A DNA stretch of 64,000 nt from Martinezella lusitana (GCF_010668395.1 NZ_WUEY01000009.1:165464-229463); one strand, 5' to 3'. Positions 10,333 to 18,529 are shown, counted from the stretch's first letter. Notes: generated by a model from the sequence alone, not told the origin. Translations and numbers: made by a program.

Positions 10333-11136
10333 ATGCTGATGGACTGGGGCATCTCAATCCGACGGGCCTGCAAGGTCCTGAGGTTCGACACGTCGACCTA
10401 CCATTACAAATCCCGCCGCACCGGACAGGCCCCACTCGAACGACGCATCAAGGAGATTTGCGAGACACGCGTACGGTATGGCTACCGGCGTGTCCATGTG
10501 CACCTGCGTCGAGATGGCTGGAAGATCAACATGAAGAAGACACGCAGGATTTACAGCGAGTTAGGCCTTCAGCTGCGGAACAAGCATCCAAAGCGAAGAG
10601 TGAAGGCAAAGCTCAGAGACGATCGTCAGGAGGCCGTTGGGCCGAACGATGTCTGGGCGATGGACTTCGTTCACGACCAGCTTGCAACCGGCAAGAAGCT
10701 ACGGATACTCACCGTGGTCGACACGCACTCGCGCTACTGCCCTGCAGCCGATGCACGCTTCACCTACCGCGGCGAGGATGTCGTCCAGACGCTGGAAGGC
10801 ATCTGCCGGAACACCGGCTATCCGAAGACGATCAGGGTGGACAACGGCAGCGAATTCATCTCCCGTGATCTCGACCTGTGGGCCTATGCCAACGATGTCA
10901 CCCTGGACTTCTCACGACCCGGAAAACCAACGGACAATGGCTTCATCGAGGCCTTCAATAGTAAGCTCCGAGCGGAGTGCTTGAACGCCCATTGGTTCCT
11001 GACCCTTGCGGATTCGCGCGAAAAGTTGGAGACTTGGCGTCGATACTACAACGAGGAACGTCCTCACTCGGCGATCGGATATAACGTCCCGATTGACCTG
11101 CATAATCCCGGTGGCTCAACCAGCCAGCCATCGTGA
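10333..11136 (+). CDS. IS3 transposase OrfB, DDE catalytic subunit (copy 1)
   Basis: An integrase-like catalytic protein whose three acidic residues lie in AMDFVHDQ, VDNGSEFIS and NGFIEAFNSK. The open frame continues upstream to about 10297 (LRPVRQRK), so the natural product is likely an OrfAB fusion rather than a protein starting at 10333. The frame is unbroken to the stop at 11136 and the element may be active. It closely resembles the OrfB at 18635-19399 without being identical. Confidence 0.88.
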   Translation: MLMDWGISIRRACKVLRFDTSTYHYKSRRTGQAPLERRIKEICETRVRYGYRRVHVHLRRDGWKINMKKTRRIYSELGLQLRNKHPKRRVKAKLRDDRQEAVGPNDVWAMDFVHDQLATGKKLRILTVVDTHSRYCPAADARFTYRGEDVVQTLEGICRNTGYPKTIRVDNGSEFISRDLDLWAYANDVTLDFSRPGKPTDNGFIEAFNSKLRAECLNAHWFLTLADSREKLETWRRYYNEERPHSAIGYNVPIDLHNPGGSTSQPS

Positions 11137-11142
11137 TCAGAG

Positions 11143-11289
11143 CCGGAAAACTCCAGTTCCCGGCGATCCAAGGTTTGGTCTCAGAGCAGTTACCGGAAAA
11201 CTCCAGCTTCCGGCGGTCCAAACTTTGGTCTCAGAGCAATCAGAGCCAAAACTTCAGCTTCCGGCGGTCCAATCTTCGGGCTCAGAGCA
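11143..11289 (+). repeat. Three tandem copies of the IS3 right-end sequence
   Basis: Three copies of a roughly 50-base unit end in CAGAGCA at 11188, 11238 and 11289. Each carries CCAG(C/T)T(T/C)CCGGCG(A/G)TCCA. Copies 1 and 2 share CCGGAAAACTCCAG; copy 3 is more diverged. The unit matches the inverted left terminus of the IS3 element. Confidence 0.75.
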
Positions 11290-11324
11290 AACCAAGCCAG
11301 CTCTTCGAGACGAAGTGGTGGAAG

Positions 11325-11400
11325 ATGAAGATAGCGTCTCGCCTGGTTCAAAACCGTGCTCAATGATGGTCAGCTTGTGCTCGGATGTTCAACGCCTGCG
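11325..11400 (-). pseudogene. Decayed transposase OrfA fragment
   Basis: The minus strand reads RRRR-stop-TSEHKLTIIEHGFEPGE, which resembles the start of IS2/IS66-type OrfA proteins. The stop sits where tryptophan is expected (TGA for TGG). The rest of 11290-11547 holds nothing I recognise. This is a short match by eye and is tentative. Confidence 0.3.
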
Positions 11401-11539
11401 GCGAAACATCCCCGTCAGCAGTTCAACGATACTCCCTAGACATAAGCCTGTACTTGAGCATTTCTGCTTATGCCGACTGTCCGGTCGAAATGGGGTGTAG
11501 TTCACACGACTTGAGTCGTGGAAGACTCACATGCTGTTA

Positions 11540-11547
11540 AATCAATC
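11540..11547. repeat. IS66 target-site duplication, left copy (AATCAATC)
   Basis: Perfect 8-bp direct repeat immediately outside the left IS66 end. It is matched at 14357-14364. Eight bases is the normal IS66 duplication length. Confidence 0.93.
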
Positions 11548-11640
11548 GTAACCGTCCGATTGGCCCCGCCTGCCGTCTAACGCATCGATGACCTAAGACA
11601 CGTATTTAACGACGTCGTTAGCGACGTGTCTTATGCGGGG

Positions 11641-12015
11641 ATGGCGATGCGCGTTGAGATTCTTGGGCAGGAACGTCGGCGTCGATGGCGCGACGATGAG
11701 AAGCTCGCCATTATCATGTCAGTTGGGGATGGTGGAGCGACAATCACAGAGGTTGCCCATCGGCACGACATCACGCGCCAGCAGATTTACGCCTGGCGCA
11801 GCGAGCTGAAGAAGAAGGGGCTTCTCTCGGTGTCTTCCCATGCATTGTTCATTCCCATCGACGTGAATGCCGTGCAGACGGATGTTCAGGACGGGAGGGA
11901 GAGCCGCGCTGGGATGATCGAACTGCGATTGAGCTGCGGCCGCACCCTTCACTTCGGCATCGCGGTCGATACGGCCGCCCTGACGCAGCTCATCCGGGCG
12001 GTGGAAGCGGCATGA
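11641..12015 (+). CDS. tnpA: IS66 TnpA
   Basis: A DNA-binding accessory transposition protein of about 124 residues. The helix-turn-helix is at about residues 15-55 (RRRWRDDEKLAIIMSV then EVAHRHDITRQQIYAWRSEL). The start is taken at ATG 11641, with GCGGGG just upstream; a GTG at 11626 would add five residues. The stop overlaps the tnpB start by four bases. An inverted GACACGT...ACGTGTC pair lies just before the gene and may belong to its promoter. Confidence 0.9.
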   Translation: MAMRVEILGQERRRRWRDDEKLAIIMSVGDGGATITEVAHRHDITRQQIYAWRSELKKKGLLSVSSHALFIPIDVNAVQTDVQDGRESRAGMIELRLSCGRTLHFGIAVDTAALTQLIRAVEAA

Positions 12016-12359
12016 TCGGGCCTGGGACCGGCGTTCGGGTCTATCTTGCGTGCGGGATCACGGACATGCGCAAAGGAATAGAGGGCTTGGCTGCACTTGC
12101 GCAGGATGTCTTGCGTCAAAAGCCGACGGGCGGCGCGGTCTTTGCCTTTCGGGGCAAACGAGGCGATCGTTTGAAGCTGCTGTATTTTGATGGCCAAGGC
12201 TTCTGCCTGTATTACAAGATCATGCAGAAAGGTCGTTTCCCTTGGCCTTCGGCGTCAGATGGGACGGCGCGGCTGACGTCGGCTCAACTGGCGATGTTGT
12301 GGGAAGGGATTGATTGGCGACGACCTGACTGGGGTGCGCCACCGGCCCGTGTCGGGTGA
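12012..12359 (+). CDS. tnpB: IS66 TnpB (IS66 Orf2-like)
   Basis: A 115-residue protein with the IS66 Orf2 signature: TDMRKGIEGLAAL near residue 17 and FRGKRGDRLKLLYFDGQG near residue 48. It is needed together with TnpA and TnpC for full transposition in this family, though its biochemical role is unsettled. Translation is coupled to tnpA by an ATGA-type overlap. The frame is intact. Confidence 0.93.
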   Translation: MIGPGTGVRVYLACGITDMRKGIEGLAALAQDVLRQKPTGGAVFAFRGKRGDRLKLLYFDGQGFCLYYKIMQKGRFPWPSASDGTARLTSAQLAMLWEGIDWRRPDWGAPPARVG

Positions 12360-12407
12360 TTTTATCCCACTGAAACAACTCGTTTTTATGGAAATTTCTC
12401 CTGACAT

Positions 12408-14045
12408 ATGGTAGTCAGGATCATGTCAAACACTCCGACAGATCTTCCGGACGATCCAGCCTTTCTCAAGGCAATGATTGCCGCTTTGCTGGCGGATAAT
12501 GCGAAGATGTCGGCGACGTTGCAAGCGCACGACCAGTTAATCCAAACACTGCGGCTGCGCATCGCCAAGCTGAAGAAACAGGTCTTCGGGAAGTCCTCTG
12601 AAAAGATCGAGCGTGAAATCGAGCAGCTGGAACTGGCGCTTGAGGATCTTCTGATCGCCGCTTCTGAAGGCAATTCGGCGCCGATCGATGAAGCTGATGG
12701 TGCGTCGTCCGTTGCGCTCCCGTCGGATCCGTCTGAAAAGATCATGCGCCGCCGGCCACGCGTCTCGGACAAGGCAGTTCGCGAACGCCGGGAGCTCGAT
12801 CCTGGTTCCTGCTGCCCGGAATGCGGCGGTGAATTGCGTCTCGTCGGCGAGGACGTCAGCGAAATCCTCGACATGATTGCCGCGCAGATGAAAGTCATCG
12901 AGGTTGCTCGATTGAAGAAGTCCTGCCGCTGCTGCGAGAAGATGGTGCAGGTACCTGCGCCCAGCCGTCCGATACCGGGCAGCATGGCGGGGGCCGGCCT
13001 CCTGGCGTACATTCTGGTCTCGAAGTTCGACGACCATTTACCACTGTATCGGCTGAACGAAATCTTTGCACGCATGGGCGCCGACATTCCCGACAGCACG
13101 ATGGTCGATTGGTGTGGTCGTGCGATGCAGGTGCTCCAGCCTCTCATCGAACGGATCGAAACGGCGATCATGGCAAGTGATCTCCTTCATGCCGACGACA
13201 CGCCAATCCGGGTGCTGGATCGCTCGCTACGAGACAAGGGGTTGGGCAAAGGCGTGAAGAAGGGCAGGCTCTGGACGTATGTCCGCGATCAGCGTCCATG
13301 GGCAGGAAGCTCACCGCCTGGTGCAGTCTACTATTTTGCTCCCGACTGGAAAGAAGAGCACGTCCACCGCCACCTCAAGCAATCAAGCGGCGTCCTTCAG
13401 GCTGATGGCTACAAAGGATATGGCAAACTATATTCGCCTGGAGAAAAGGGAGAATCTCGCTTCAAGGAAGCGGCCTGTTGGGCCCACTGGCGACGCGACT
13501 TCCACGATATCTGGACATCGAACAAGTCCGAGATCGCGCGAGAGGCTCTCGATCGTATCGGAGCGCTTTACGACATCGAGCGAGGCATCAACGGCCAGCC
13601 GCCTGAAGTCCGACTTACTGCGCGTCAAAGCCAGAGCAAGGCAAAGGTCGAAGCATTGCGGCTTTGGGCGGAAGCGCAATTGACCCGCATTCCTGGAAAA
13701 AGCGATCTGGCTGCGGCGTTCCGCTACGGGTTGAGCCGATGGTCCTCGCTTTGCCTGTTCCTCGAAGACGGCCGCGTTGCGATCGACAACAATGCTGCCG
13801 AGCGGGCACTCCGCCCAATCGGCGTCGGAAGACGGAATTGGCTCTTCGCGGGAGCCGATACGGGAGCGGAGACCTTGGCACGCGCCATGACCATCATCGA
13901 GACAGCCAAGATGAATGGCCTTGACCCGCAGGCATATCTGGCTGACGTGCTCGATCGCATCCACGATCACAAGATCAACCGGTTAGATGAATTGCTTCCG
14001 TGGAACTGGTCGCCGCTCGTCACAACATCCGCCGAGGCAGCCTGA
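12408..14045 (+). CDS. tnpC: IS66 TnpC transposase
   Basis: The 545-residue DDE transposase. The N-terminal coiled coil spans about residues 20-90. A zinc-finger-like CCPECGGELRL lies near residue 138, with a second cysteine set SCRCCEKM. Catalytic acids lie in ADDTPIRVL, QADGYKGYG and NAAERALRPIG. The late WLFAGADTGAE block is typical of the family. The start may be the ATG 15 bases further in (MSNTPTD). The gene is complete, unlike the truncated copy at 19821-20374. Its stop overlaps the next gene. Confidence 0.95.
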   Translation: MVVRIMSNTPTDLPDDPAFLKAMIAALLADNAKMSATLQAHDQLIQTLRLRIAKLKKQVFGKSSEKIEREIEQLELALEDLLIAASEGNSAPIDEADGASSVALPSDPSEKIMRRRPRVSDKAVRERRELDPGSCCPECGGELRLVGEDVSEILDMIAAQMKVIEVARLKKSCRCCEKMVQVPAPSRPIPGSMAGAGLLAYILVSKFDDHLPLYRLNEIFARMGADIPDSTMVDWCGRAMQVLQPLIERIETAIMASDLLHADDTPIRVLDRSLRDKGLGKGVKKGRLWTYVRDQRPWAGSSPPGAVYYFAPDWKEEHVHRHLKQSSGVLQADGYKGYGKLYSPGEKGESRFKEAACWAHWRRDFHDIWTSNKSEIAREALDRIGALYDIERGINGQPPEVRLTARQSQSKAKVEALRLWAEAQLTRIPGKSDLAAAFRYGLSRWSSLCLFLEDGRVAIDNNAAERALRPIGVGRRNWLFAGADTGAETLARAMTIIETAKMNGLDPQAYLADVLDRIHDHKINRLDELLPWNWSPLVTTSAEAA

Positions 14046-14341
14046 TGGCGACAGTCACCTACGTTCGTACAATCAAATTTGTTGCCGAAATTCTCCAAGA
14101 GGACCCGGAGCTGCTTCAGGCAATCGTCTCTAACGATGATAATCTGAGCTATGGCAGCATCATCTCCGTGTACACCGGAGACGACGAATCCGTGACCGCA
14201 CTGACGGACGACGGTATGGACGAACTGGAGCAGATGCTCAAACACGCCCGCCGCTCACCCGACGAATGGAGCGACTTCCTCGACGGCTTTGTCGACGACA
14301 AAGAGCTTGTTGCTCGCATCAAAGCAAAATTTCCGCGGTGA
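14045..14341 (+). CDS. IS66 passenger gene, acidic hypothetical protein
   Basis: A 98-residue acidic protein starting on the TGATG overlap with tnpC and ending 15 bases before the right IS end, so it is clearly part of the element. The sequence is rich in Asp and Glu (SVYTGDDESVTALTDDGMDE) and mostly helical. I see no catalytic motif and no DNA-binding motif. Accessory genes in this position are known in some IS66 members. A regulatory or target-protein mimic role can only be guessed. Confidence 0.75.
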   Translation: MATVTYVRTIKFVAEILQEDPELLQAIVSNDDNLSYGSIISVYTGDDESVTALTDDGMDELEQMLKHARRSPDEWSDFLDGFVDDKELVARIKAKFPR

Positions 14342-14356
14342 CAACCGGGCGGTTAC

Positions 14357-14364
14357 AATCAATC
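14357..14364. repeat. IS66 target-site duplication, right copy (AATCAATC)
   Basis: This matches 11540-11547 exactly. Its last two bases belong to the stop codon of the beta-helix gene on the minus strand. Confidence 0.93.
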
Positions 14365-15457
14365 AATGCGGAGATACGATGTTATCGTGAACATTGTTCG
14401 AAGAATCATCATTTTTAATCATCGACTTAATGTCAACGTTGCCAATTAATCTATTTCCAGAAACTATATTAAACTTTGCAAAATCCAAGTTGCTTAGGCT
14501 ACTGCCAAACGGATATTTAGGATCTTTAGAGCATACAGGACTGTTGCCGTTCCTGCTATTAAGCCATATTGAAGGTTCAGGTCGTGTCCCTTGGGCATAT
14601 TTGAAGGTGTTGTCAAATATAAGGTTGCCTTGTGGAGGCTGGTGGCGTATAATACCATTTTCCCCGCAATTTCTATAAAGAAAAATTCCACCGTTCCGCG
14701 CGTTGATAAATGTATTATTTGCAATAATATTTTTGGCAGACCCATCTACTGCTATATCTTCTCTGTTTGACTGTATGTCAAATGTATTATCTAATATTTT
14801 ATTCATGCCTGACTCAGCTTCCATATAGATGGCGGTTCCAGCAAGCTTCCCATAAAAGTGAGAATTTAGCAGAGTTAAGCCGGTAGTTCCAATTCCAACG
14901 TATAATGGAATTCGGCCGGTTGATATAAAATCTATATTCGACAGAGTAATATCAGAAGGCGCATCAGCTTGTGCCCTTTCTGTATGGCCCTTCTGGACTG
15001 ATGATTGTCGGAGCCAATCTCCCTGTGCATTGGCAGTTAATCCCTGAACGCGCAGATCTCCTTTAATCGTGCAATTTTTGATTGTGACTCCCTTAGGCGC
15101 GTCCCAAGAGTGATCTGGCCTCTGTTGTGATACTATCGCAATTGTTAGCGCGTCGCGCAAAGTTCCATCAATTGTGGCCCCGCCGCAGTCAAATGTTACG
15201 CCCGAAGACTGACTTCCATTGAAGTATAATCTCTGTCGAACTACATCACTCTTTGATAGCGCGATGTCACAATGGATCTGAATAGGCTGGACTGTTTTGA
15301 TGTCGGGCGAACGCAAGGCAGCGTATATCTCTGAGCCACAGGCGGCGGCATCCGCTTTGGCAGGGAGAAACAGAAATGCGCCGATTAAAAATGTAAAAAC
15401 TAAAAGTTGTTGCGCAGCTCTGGAGAGGCGGCTGTTGTCAGTAATAACTGAGGGCAT
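14363..15457 (-). CDS. Secreted right-handed beta-helix protein
   Basis: A 364-residue exported protein with a signal peptide (hydrophobic core LLVFTFLIGAFLFLPA, cleavage after ADA near residue 37). The body has repeated short strands with N-rich turns (ITLSNIDFIS, LTLLNSHFYG, NKILDNTFDI, KNIIANNTFI, GNLIFDNTFK). These are typical of parallel beta-helix polysaccharide lyases and epimerases. It could cut or modify the glycan made by this island. No catalytic triad can be assigned by eye. The gene is AT-rich and follows the KpsM-like gene by 25 bases. The IS66 insertion abuts its stop without damaging the frame. Confidence 0.72.
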   Translation of the reverse strand: MPSVITDNSRLSRAAQQLLVFTFLIGAFLFLPAKADAAACGSEIYAALRSPDIKTVQPIQIHCDIALSKSDVVRQRLYFNGSQSSGVTFDCGGATIDGTLRDALTIAIVSQQRPDHSWDAPKGVTIKNCTIKGDLRVQGLTANAQGDWLRQSSVQKGHTERAQADAPSDITLSNIDFISTGRIPLYVGIGTTGLTLLNSHFYGKLAGTAIYMEAESGMNKILDNTFDIQSNREDIAVDGSAKNIIANNTFINARNGGIFLYRNCGENGIIRHQPPQGNLIFDNTFKYAQGTRPEPSIWLNSRNGNSPVCSKDPKYPFGSSLSNLDFAKFNIVSGNRLIGNVDIKSMIKNDDSSNNVHDNIVSPH

Positions 15458-15482
15458 TTTACGATCCCATGGCTATATGGAG

Positions 15483-16295
15483 CTAATTCTCCAGCATTCG
15501 CCTCCTAAGCAGGCGATCAGTAAGAAGACCGAAAAGTAAGGCAAAGGCAGCGAAGCTTACAACGAACATCTTATCAACTAACTTGTCGCTATAGCTTTCA
15601 AAAAAAGCCGTCCTTAACCAATCAACACATACAAGGAGGGGGTTAAATGATAAAATGTACGATATGGATGGAGGGAGGTCAGATGCTACAAAGAAAACAC
15701 CGGATGACACATAGAGAGCAATAATTAGTAACTGGTATACTGTAAGGAAAAATGGTACCATAAGTGATATAACGGATACAAAAAATCCACACCCAATTGC
15801 TAAGAATAAGGTTACTAAGTATGCTTCTGTTGCTTGTTCCCAGTCGATTGGAAATGGATTCTCTCCGATTGCAGATAGAGACATTGTAACTAGAAATACA
15901 GTTACGAAAGCTGCAAGTATTTCAAGAAATGCTCGCCCCAATACGATATTCGCCACGTTAACGATTGGGAAAGCCAGCATTGCCTTATTTGTCAATAACG
16001 AGAATGCCATTGATCGCGACACATAAGAAAAAGCTAGATAGGGAAGCACTCCTGTCATATAAAATACAGCTGCACTATCACCATATGGAGGGGGGCCTCG
16101 GTGGCCGGCGGTGTGGATGGCTAGAATGATACCCATATGTGCAAATGGCCATAGTGGTACCATCATGAAGCCCAGCCCGTGGTTAAAAAAGCGGGTTCGC
16201 ATATCACGAAGCATGACTGCAAACATTACGTTCGCCATGTTTTTACATGCGACCAAAGATGTAGCACGCATACTTTGATTTGGCTGCGGGCTCAT
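15483..16295 (-). CDS. KpsM-like polysaccharide export ABC permease
   Basis: A 270-residue ABC-2 type inner-membrane protein with about six membrane segments. The early RDMRTRFFNHGLGFMMVP pattern is typical of KpsM/Wzm-type exporters, and so is the late block containing SFNPLLVCVDWLRTAFFE. It should move a lipid-linked glycan across the membrane together with a KpsT-type ATPase. No such ATPase is present in this window. The gene lies between the GSCFA and beta-helix genes on the minus strand and is AT-rich. Confidence 0.82.
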   Translation of the reverse strand: MSPQPNQSMRATSLVACKNMANVMFAVMLRDMRTRFFNHGLGFMMVPLWPFAHMGIILAIHTAGHRGPPPYGDSAAVFYMTGVLPYLAFSYVSRSMAFSLLTNKAMLAFPIVNVANIVLGRAFLEILAAFVTVFLVTMSLSAIGENPFPIDWEQATEAYLVTLFLAIGCGFFVSVISLMVPFFLTVYQLLIIALYVSSGVFFVASDLPPSISYILSFNPLLVCVDWLRTAFFESYSDKLVDKMFVVSFAAFALLFGLLTDRLLRRRMLEN

Positions 16296-16365
16296 TGGAA
16301 ATAACTTTCGCTACATTGCATATTGTGAGCCTTTCAAAATATTCTTGCTATGGCCGGGCTAAGAT

Positions 16366-17439
16366 TCAGTTATAATACTTAAATCTTATGTCTTGGGCCG
16401 CTTCTTCACACTCAATATCAATAATTCTATTCGATTGATGCGTTTCTGTATTGGATGGCTTTTCGAGCAGCTTGTGTTTTTTGTCCTGATGAGTACCACA
16501 AGACCTAAGAAATATGGACATCACTGCGTTTATTCCTTCCTCGGAGACGTTCCGCCTATCTGTCGCAAAGTAGTTGCTTGGTGCTTGTGGGCCAGTAATT
16601 ATTTCGTAGGCGGGAAAATAGAATACGTCGGACACATTTTTAGTGACCTGCTCTGCAGCAACTCTCAATACGGACTTGCTCAGAGTTGTCGCAAGTAAGA
16701 CGTGTTTGTCTGTAGCCGTTGCGACAAGTGGAACTGGAGACACTGTGAGGATTATTCTTAACGCTGGATTGAATTTTCTCAAGAGAGAGATTCCCTCCTC
16801 CAGGTCACCACAAATTTCGTCTACAGAAAAATTTATAAACTCATGGCGTGTTGGGTCGAATTTGCCGGCGATCGTTCCTGGGCAAGCTGGATAGACGGCA
16901 CCGTCAATTTTTGATCGCCATGCCTCAGTTAGGCCCAATGTGTATATCATTACCGTGCATTTACTAAAAGCCTCTCGGGTTGCAGCTAAATGTCGAGTAG
17001 TCAAAGCATCAAATTCATAATCGGAGATCGCCGGATATCTTAAGCCTGGTCGGAACGGATCGATAATCCTGCTGTCAGAATACCAACGATCCTCCTGCGG
17101 AATAAACTCCCCGATAGCTCTGAGGATGAGTTGCTTAAATTGCCTGGCTGAATAGATATTCCCATATCCCGCGCTAAACTTTGCATAGCCCATATTTTCT
17201 GCAGGTATATCTGAGAATACGGGATGAGTGTATTCTGTCCTCAGATACGTAAATCCATTTCTCTCGATGTATGGGATCATGTTTGATGCAAAGCAGCTGC
17301 CGGCGGACGCTATCTTGTCTTCCAATAAAAGAAGTGGTTTGTTTCTGTCTGCGGCTACGAGGTCATCAATAGAAAGTTGACCATCGATAACTTTAGACCA
17401 AAATTGGCGCGGCGGGTACTGTTTGTATGGATGTGGCAT
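16366..17439 (-). CDS. GSCFA-domain protein
   Basis: A 357-residue protein carrying the motif that names the GSCFA family, here SAGSCFASNM near residue 46. YTHPVF and the KFSAGYGNIYSARQFKQL block follow. The family is related to SGNH hydrolases and is often found in surface-glycan clusters, but its reaction is not established. The serine of GSCFA would be the nucleophile if it acts as an esterase. The gene starts 9 bases after the SGNH-like gene ends, so the two are co-transcribed. There is no strong ribosome site, which suggests translational coupling. Confidence 0.85.
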   Translation of the reverse strand: MPHPYKQYPPRQFWSKVIDGQLSIDDLVAADRNKPLLLLEDKIASAGSCFASNMIPYIERNGFTYLRTEYTHPVFSDIPAENMGYAKFSAGYGNIYSARQFKQLILRAIGEFIPQEDRWYSDSRIIDPFRPGLRYPAISDYEFDALTTRHLAATREAFSKCTVMIYTLGLTEAWRSKIDGAVYPACPGTIAGKFDPTRHEFINFSVDEICGDLEEGISLLRKFNPALRIILTVSPVPLVATATDKHVLLATTLSKSVLRVAAEQVTKNVSDVFYFPAYEIITGPQAPSNYFATDRRNVSEEGINAVMSIFLRSCGTHQDKKHKLLEKPSNTETHQSNRIIDIECEEAAQDIRFKYYN

Positions 17440-17448
17440 GGTCGTTCG

Positions 17449-18207
17449 CTAATTCTCAATATGAGATCGACTAAAATGGTCGATCAGGAGATCGCAAATT
17501 TGCCGTCCGTATTCGGTATTCGCGTGGGTCACATCGTATGCGTAGCAACTTGGTTTCAGAAATCCGGCGCTGTCAATAGCATCGGATGGGGGCGGAAGGA
17601 AGGCAACTGAGTTGCGCGCCGATGTTTCAGCATATAGATCGCAGAGTACGCTCCATAGCTTGAGCCGAACGCGTGGTTGAGTTAGTGGTATGCTATCAAG
17701 AGGGAGTTGGCGTGCGGTAGCGTAGTCACTGAAATATTTCTCTTTCTTGAGGACTTTCCTTATGAAGCCGTCATCTTCTTTTGGCGGCGGAGGAGCGCAA
17801 ACTACAATGTCGCTTCCTACATACTTTAATTTTTTTAAGAGAATGTCCAACTCATTGAAGTTTTTATGTAGGATTTCACGGATTACCGTCTGCGGGATCA
17901 AAATTGAGTTTTCTATATCTATAGATTGATCATTTTTTGTTATGAAATCAAATGGATCGCCAGATTGGAAGAGAAATCTTGCCATATGTTGATTTCCATT
18001 CCAGAGTAATGCGACTTTTTTTTCCTCGCTAACTTCTACTAAATCTGACCAATAACTTTCCCGACGTGGCCACTCTCCTGTAAGAACCCTAATTCGAGCT
18101 GAGTTATAGTGCACTTCGACTAACCTGTTTTGCTTGTCGGGAAGTGCTAAAGGCACCCCAAACACTGATACATGAGAGTTTCCTCCGATGATAATCTCGC
18201 TTTGCAT
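17449..18207 (-). CDS. SGNH/GDSL-hydrolase-like protein
   Basis: A 252-residue protein without a signal peptide. It begins with IIGGNSHVSVFG near residue 5, where the serine could replace the family GDS nucleophile. It ends with DVTHANTEYG near residue 227, which has the DxxH pair of SGNH enzymes. A possible oxyanion-hole Asn lies in LLWNGNQH near residue 70. These features suggest an O-acyl esterase or acyltransferase acting on sugars. It is the first gene of the minus-strand half of the polysaccharide operon. The family call rests on motifs only. Confidence 0.6.
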   Translation of the reverse strand: MQSEIIIGGNSHVSVFGVPLALPDKQNRLVEVHYNSARIRVLTGEWPRRESYWSDLVEVSEEKKVALLWNGNQHMARFLFQSGDPFDFITKNDQSIDIENSILIPQTVIREILHKNFNELDILLKKLKYVGSDIVVCAPPPPKEDDGFIRKVLKKEKYFSDYATARQLPLDSIPLTQPRVRLKLWSVLCDLYAETSARNSVAFLPPPSDAIDSAGFLKPSCYAYDVTHANTEYGRQICDLLIDHFSRSHIEN

Positions 18208-18431
18208 TCTTGGCCGTCCGAAAAATTGCCTTCTATGAGATGAATTCCAGCCGTGGCAATAGCTGGTGACTTACGGAAGTCTGAAACGCTAAAGCCAAGT
18301 TGAATCAGCTTCTCCCCGTATTTCGTATCAACGAGAACGCTTCCCTTTACGTTAGTGATTACGGTTGAAAATAAAAGGTATAGTTTCTTGAAAAGTAACA
18401 ATTGGTCGTTTGCGGTGTGGAGTGCCGCCAT
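18147..18431 (-). CDS. Doubtful hypothetical frame upstream of the SGNH-like gene
   Basis: A 94-codon frame that overlaps the start of the SGNH-like gene by about 60 bases. It continues upstream without a start into the transposase remnant. It may be the 3' remnant of a gene cut off by insertion-sequence events, or simply chance. No family is recognisable. The other sequence between 18208 and 18586 is the transposase tail at 18449-18529 and an IS-end-like stretch at 18537-18586. Confidence 0.22.
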   Translation of the reverse strand: MAALHTANDQLLLFKKLYLLFSTVITNVKGSVLVDTKYGEKLIQLGFSVSDFRKSPAIATAGIHLIEGNFSDGQECKARLSSEETLMYQCLGCL

Positions 18432-18448
18432 TTTACCGGACGGGTCAG

Positions 18449-18529
18449 CTATTGAGACAATGCTTTGATAAACTCCCTTTGGGAGGCCATCTTCAGCGCT
18501 GAGTGAGGATGGATTTCGTTGTCGATGCT
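18449..18529 (-). pseudogene. C-terminal tail of an IS3-family transposase
   Basis: The minus strand reads IDNEIHPHSALKMASQREF followed by five residues and a TAG stop. This is the conserved end of IS3 OrfB proteins (compare the family pattern YNE-HPHSALK-SPREF). No catalytic part remains. Directly upstream lies GGGGGCAAGGTCA, which looks like the terminal base pairs of another IS3 element. Confidence 0.6.

Larger units (their letters stand above)
9953..11188 (+). mobile_element. IS3-family insertion sequence, copy 1
   Basis: The element begins TGCTCTGATCC and ends with its inverted form ...GGTCTCAGAGCA. The inner terminal repeat CGGAAAACTCCAGTT is shared by both ends. It carries orfA and orfB in the -1 frame arrangement typical of IS3. 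The end at 11188 gives 1236 bp. A second copy of the end at 11238 is flanked by ATCA, which also precedes 9953, so the true right boundary may be 11238. Confidence 0.8.
11548..14356 (+). mobile_element. Complete IS66-family insertion sequence (2809 bp)
   Basis: The left end GTAACCGTCCGATTG pairs with the inverted right end GTAACCGCCCGGTTG. A perfect AATCAATC duplication flanks the element. It carries tnpA, tnpB, tnpC and a fourth small gene, all in one direction and all open. The insertion split the polysaccharide island and lies against the last codon of the beta-helix gene. Confidence 0.95.

Noticed and set aside
11143..11289. Possible CRISPR array
   Set aside because: The three units follow each other without distinct spacers and match an IS end.
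11006..11500. 164-codon open frame on + over the IS3 end repeats
   Set aside because: It only reads through tandem end repeats and has no recognisable domain.
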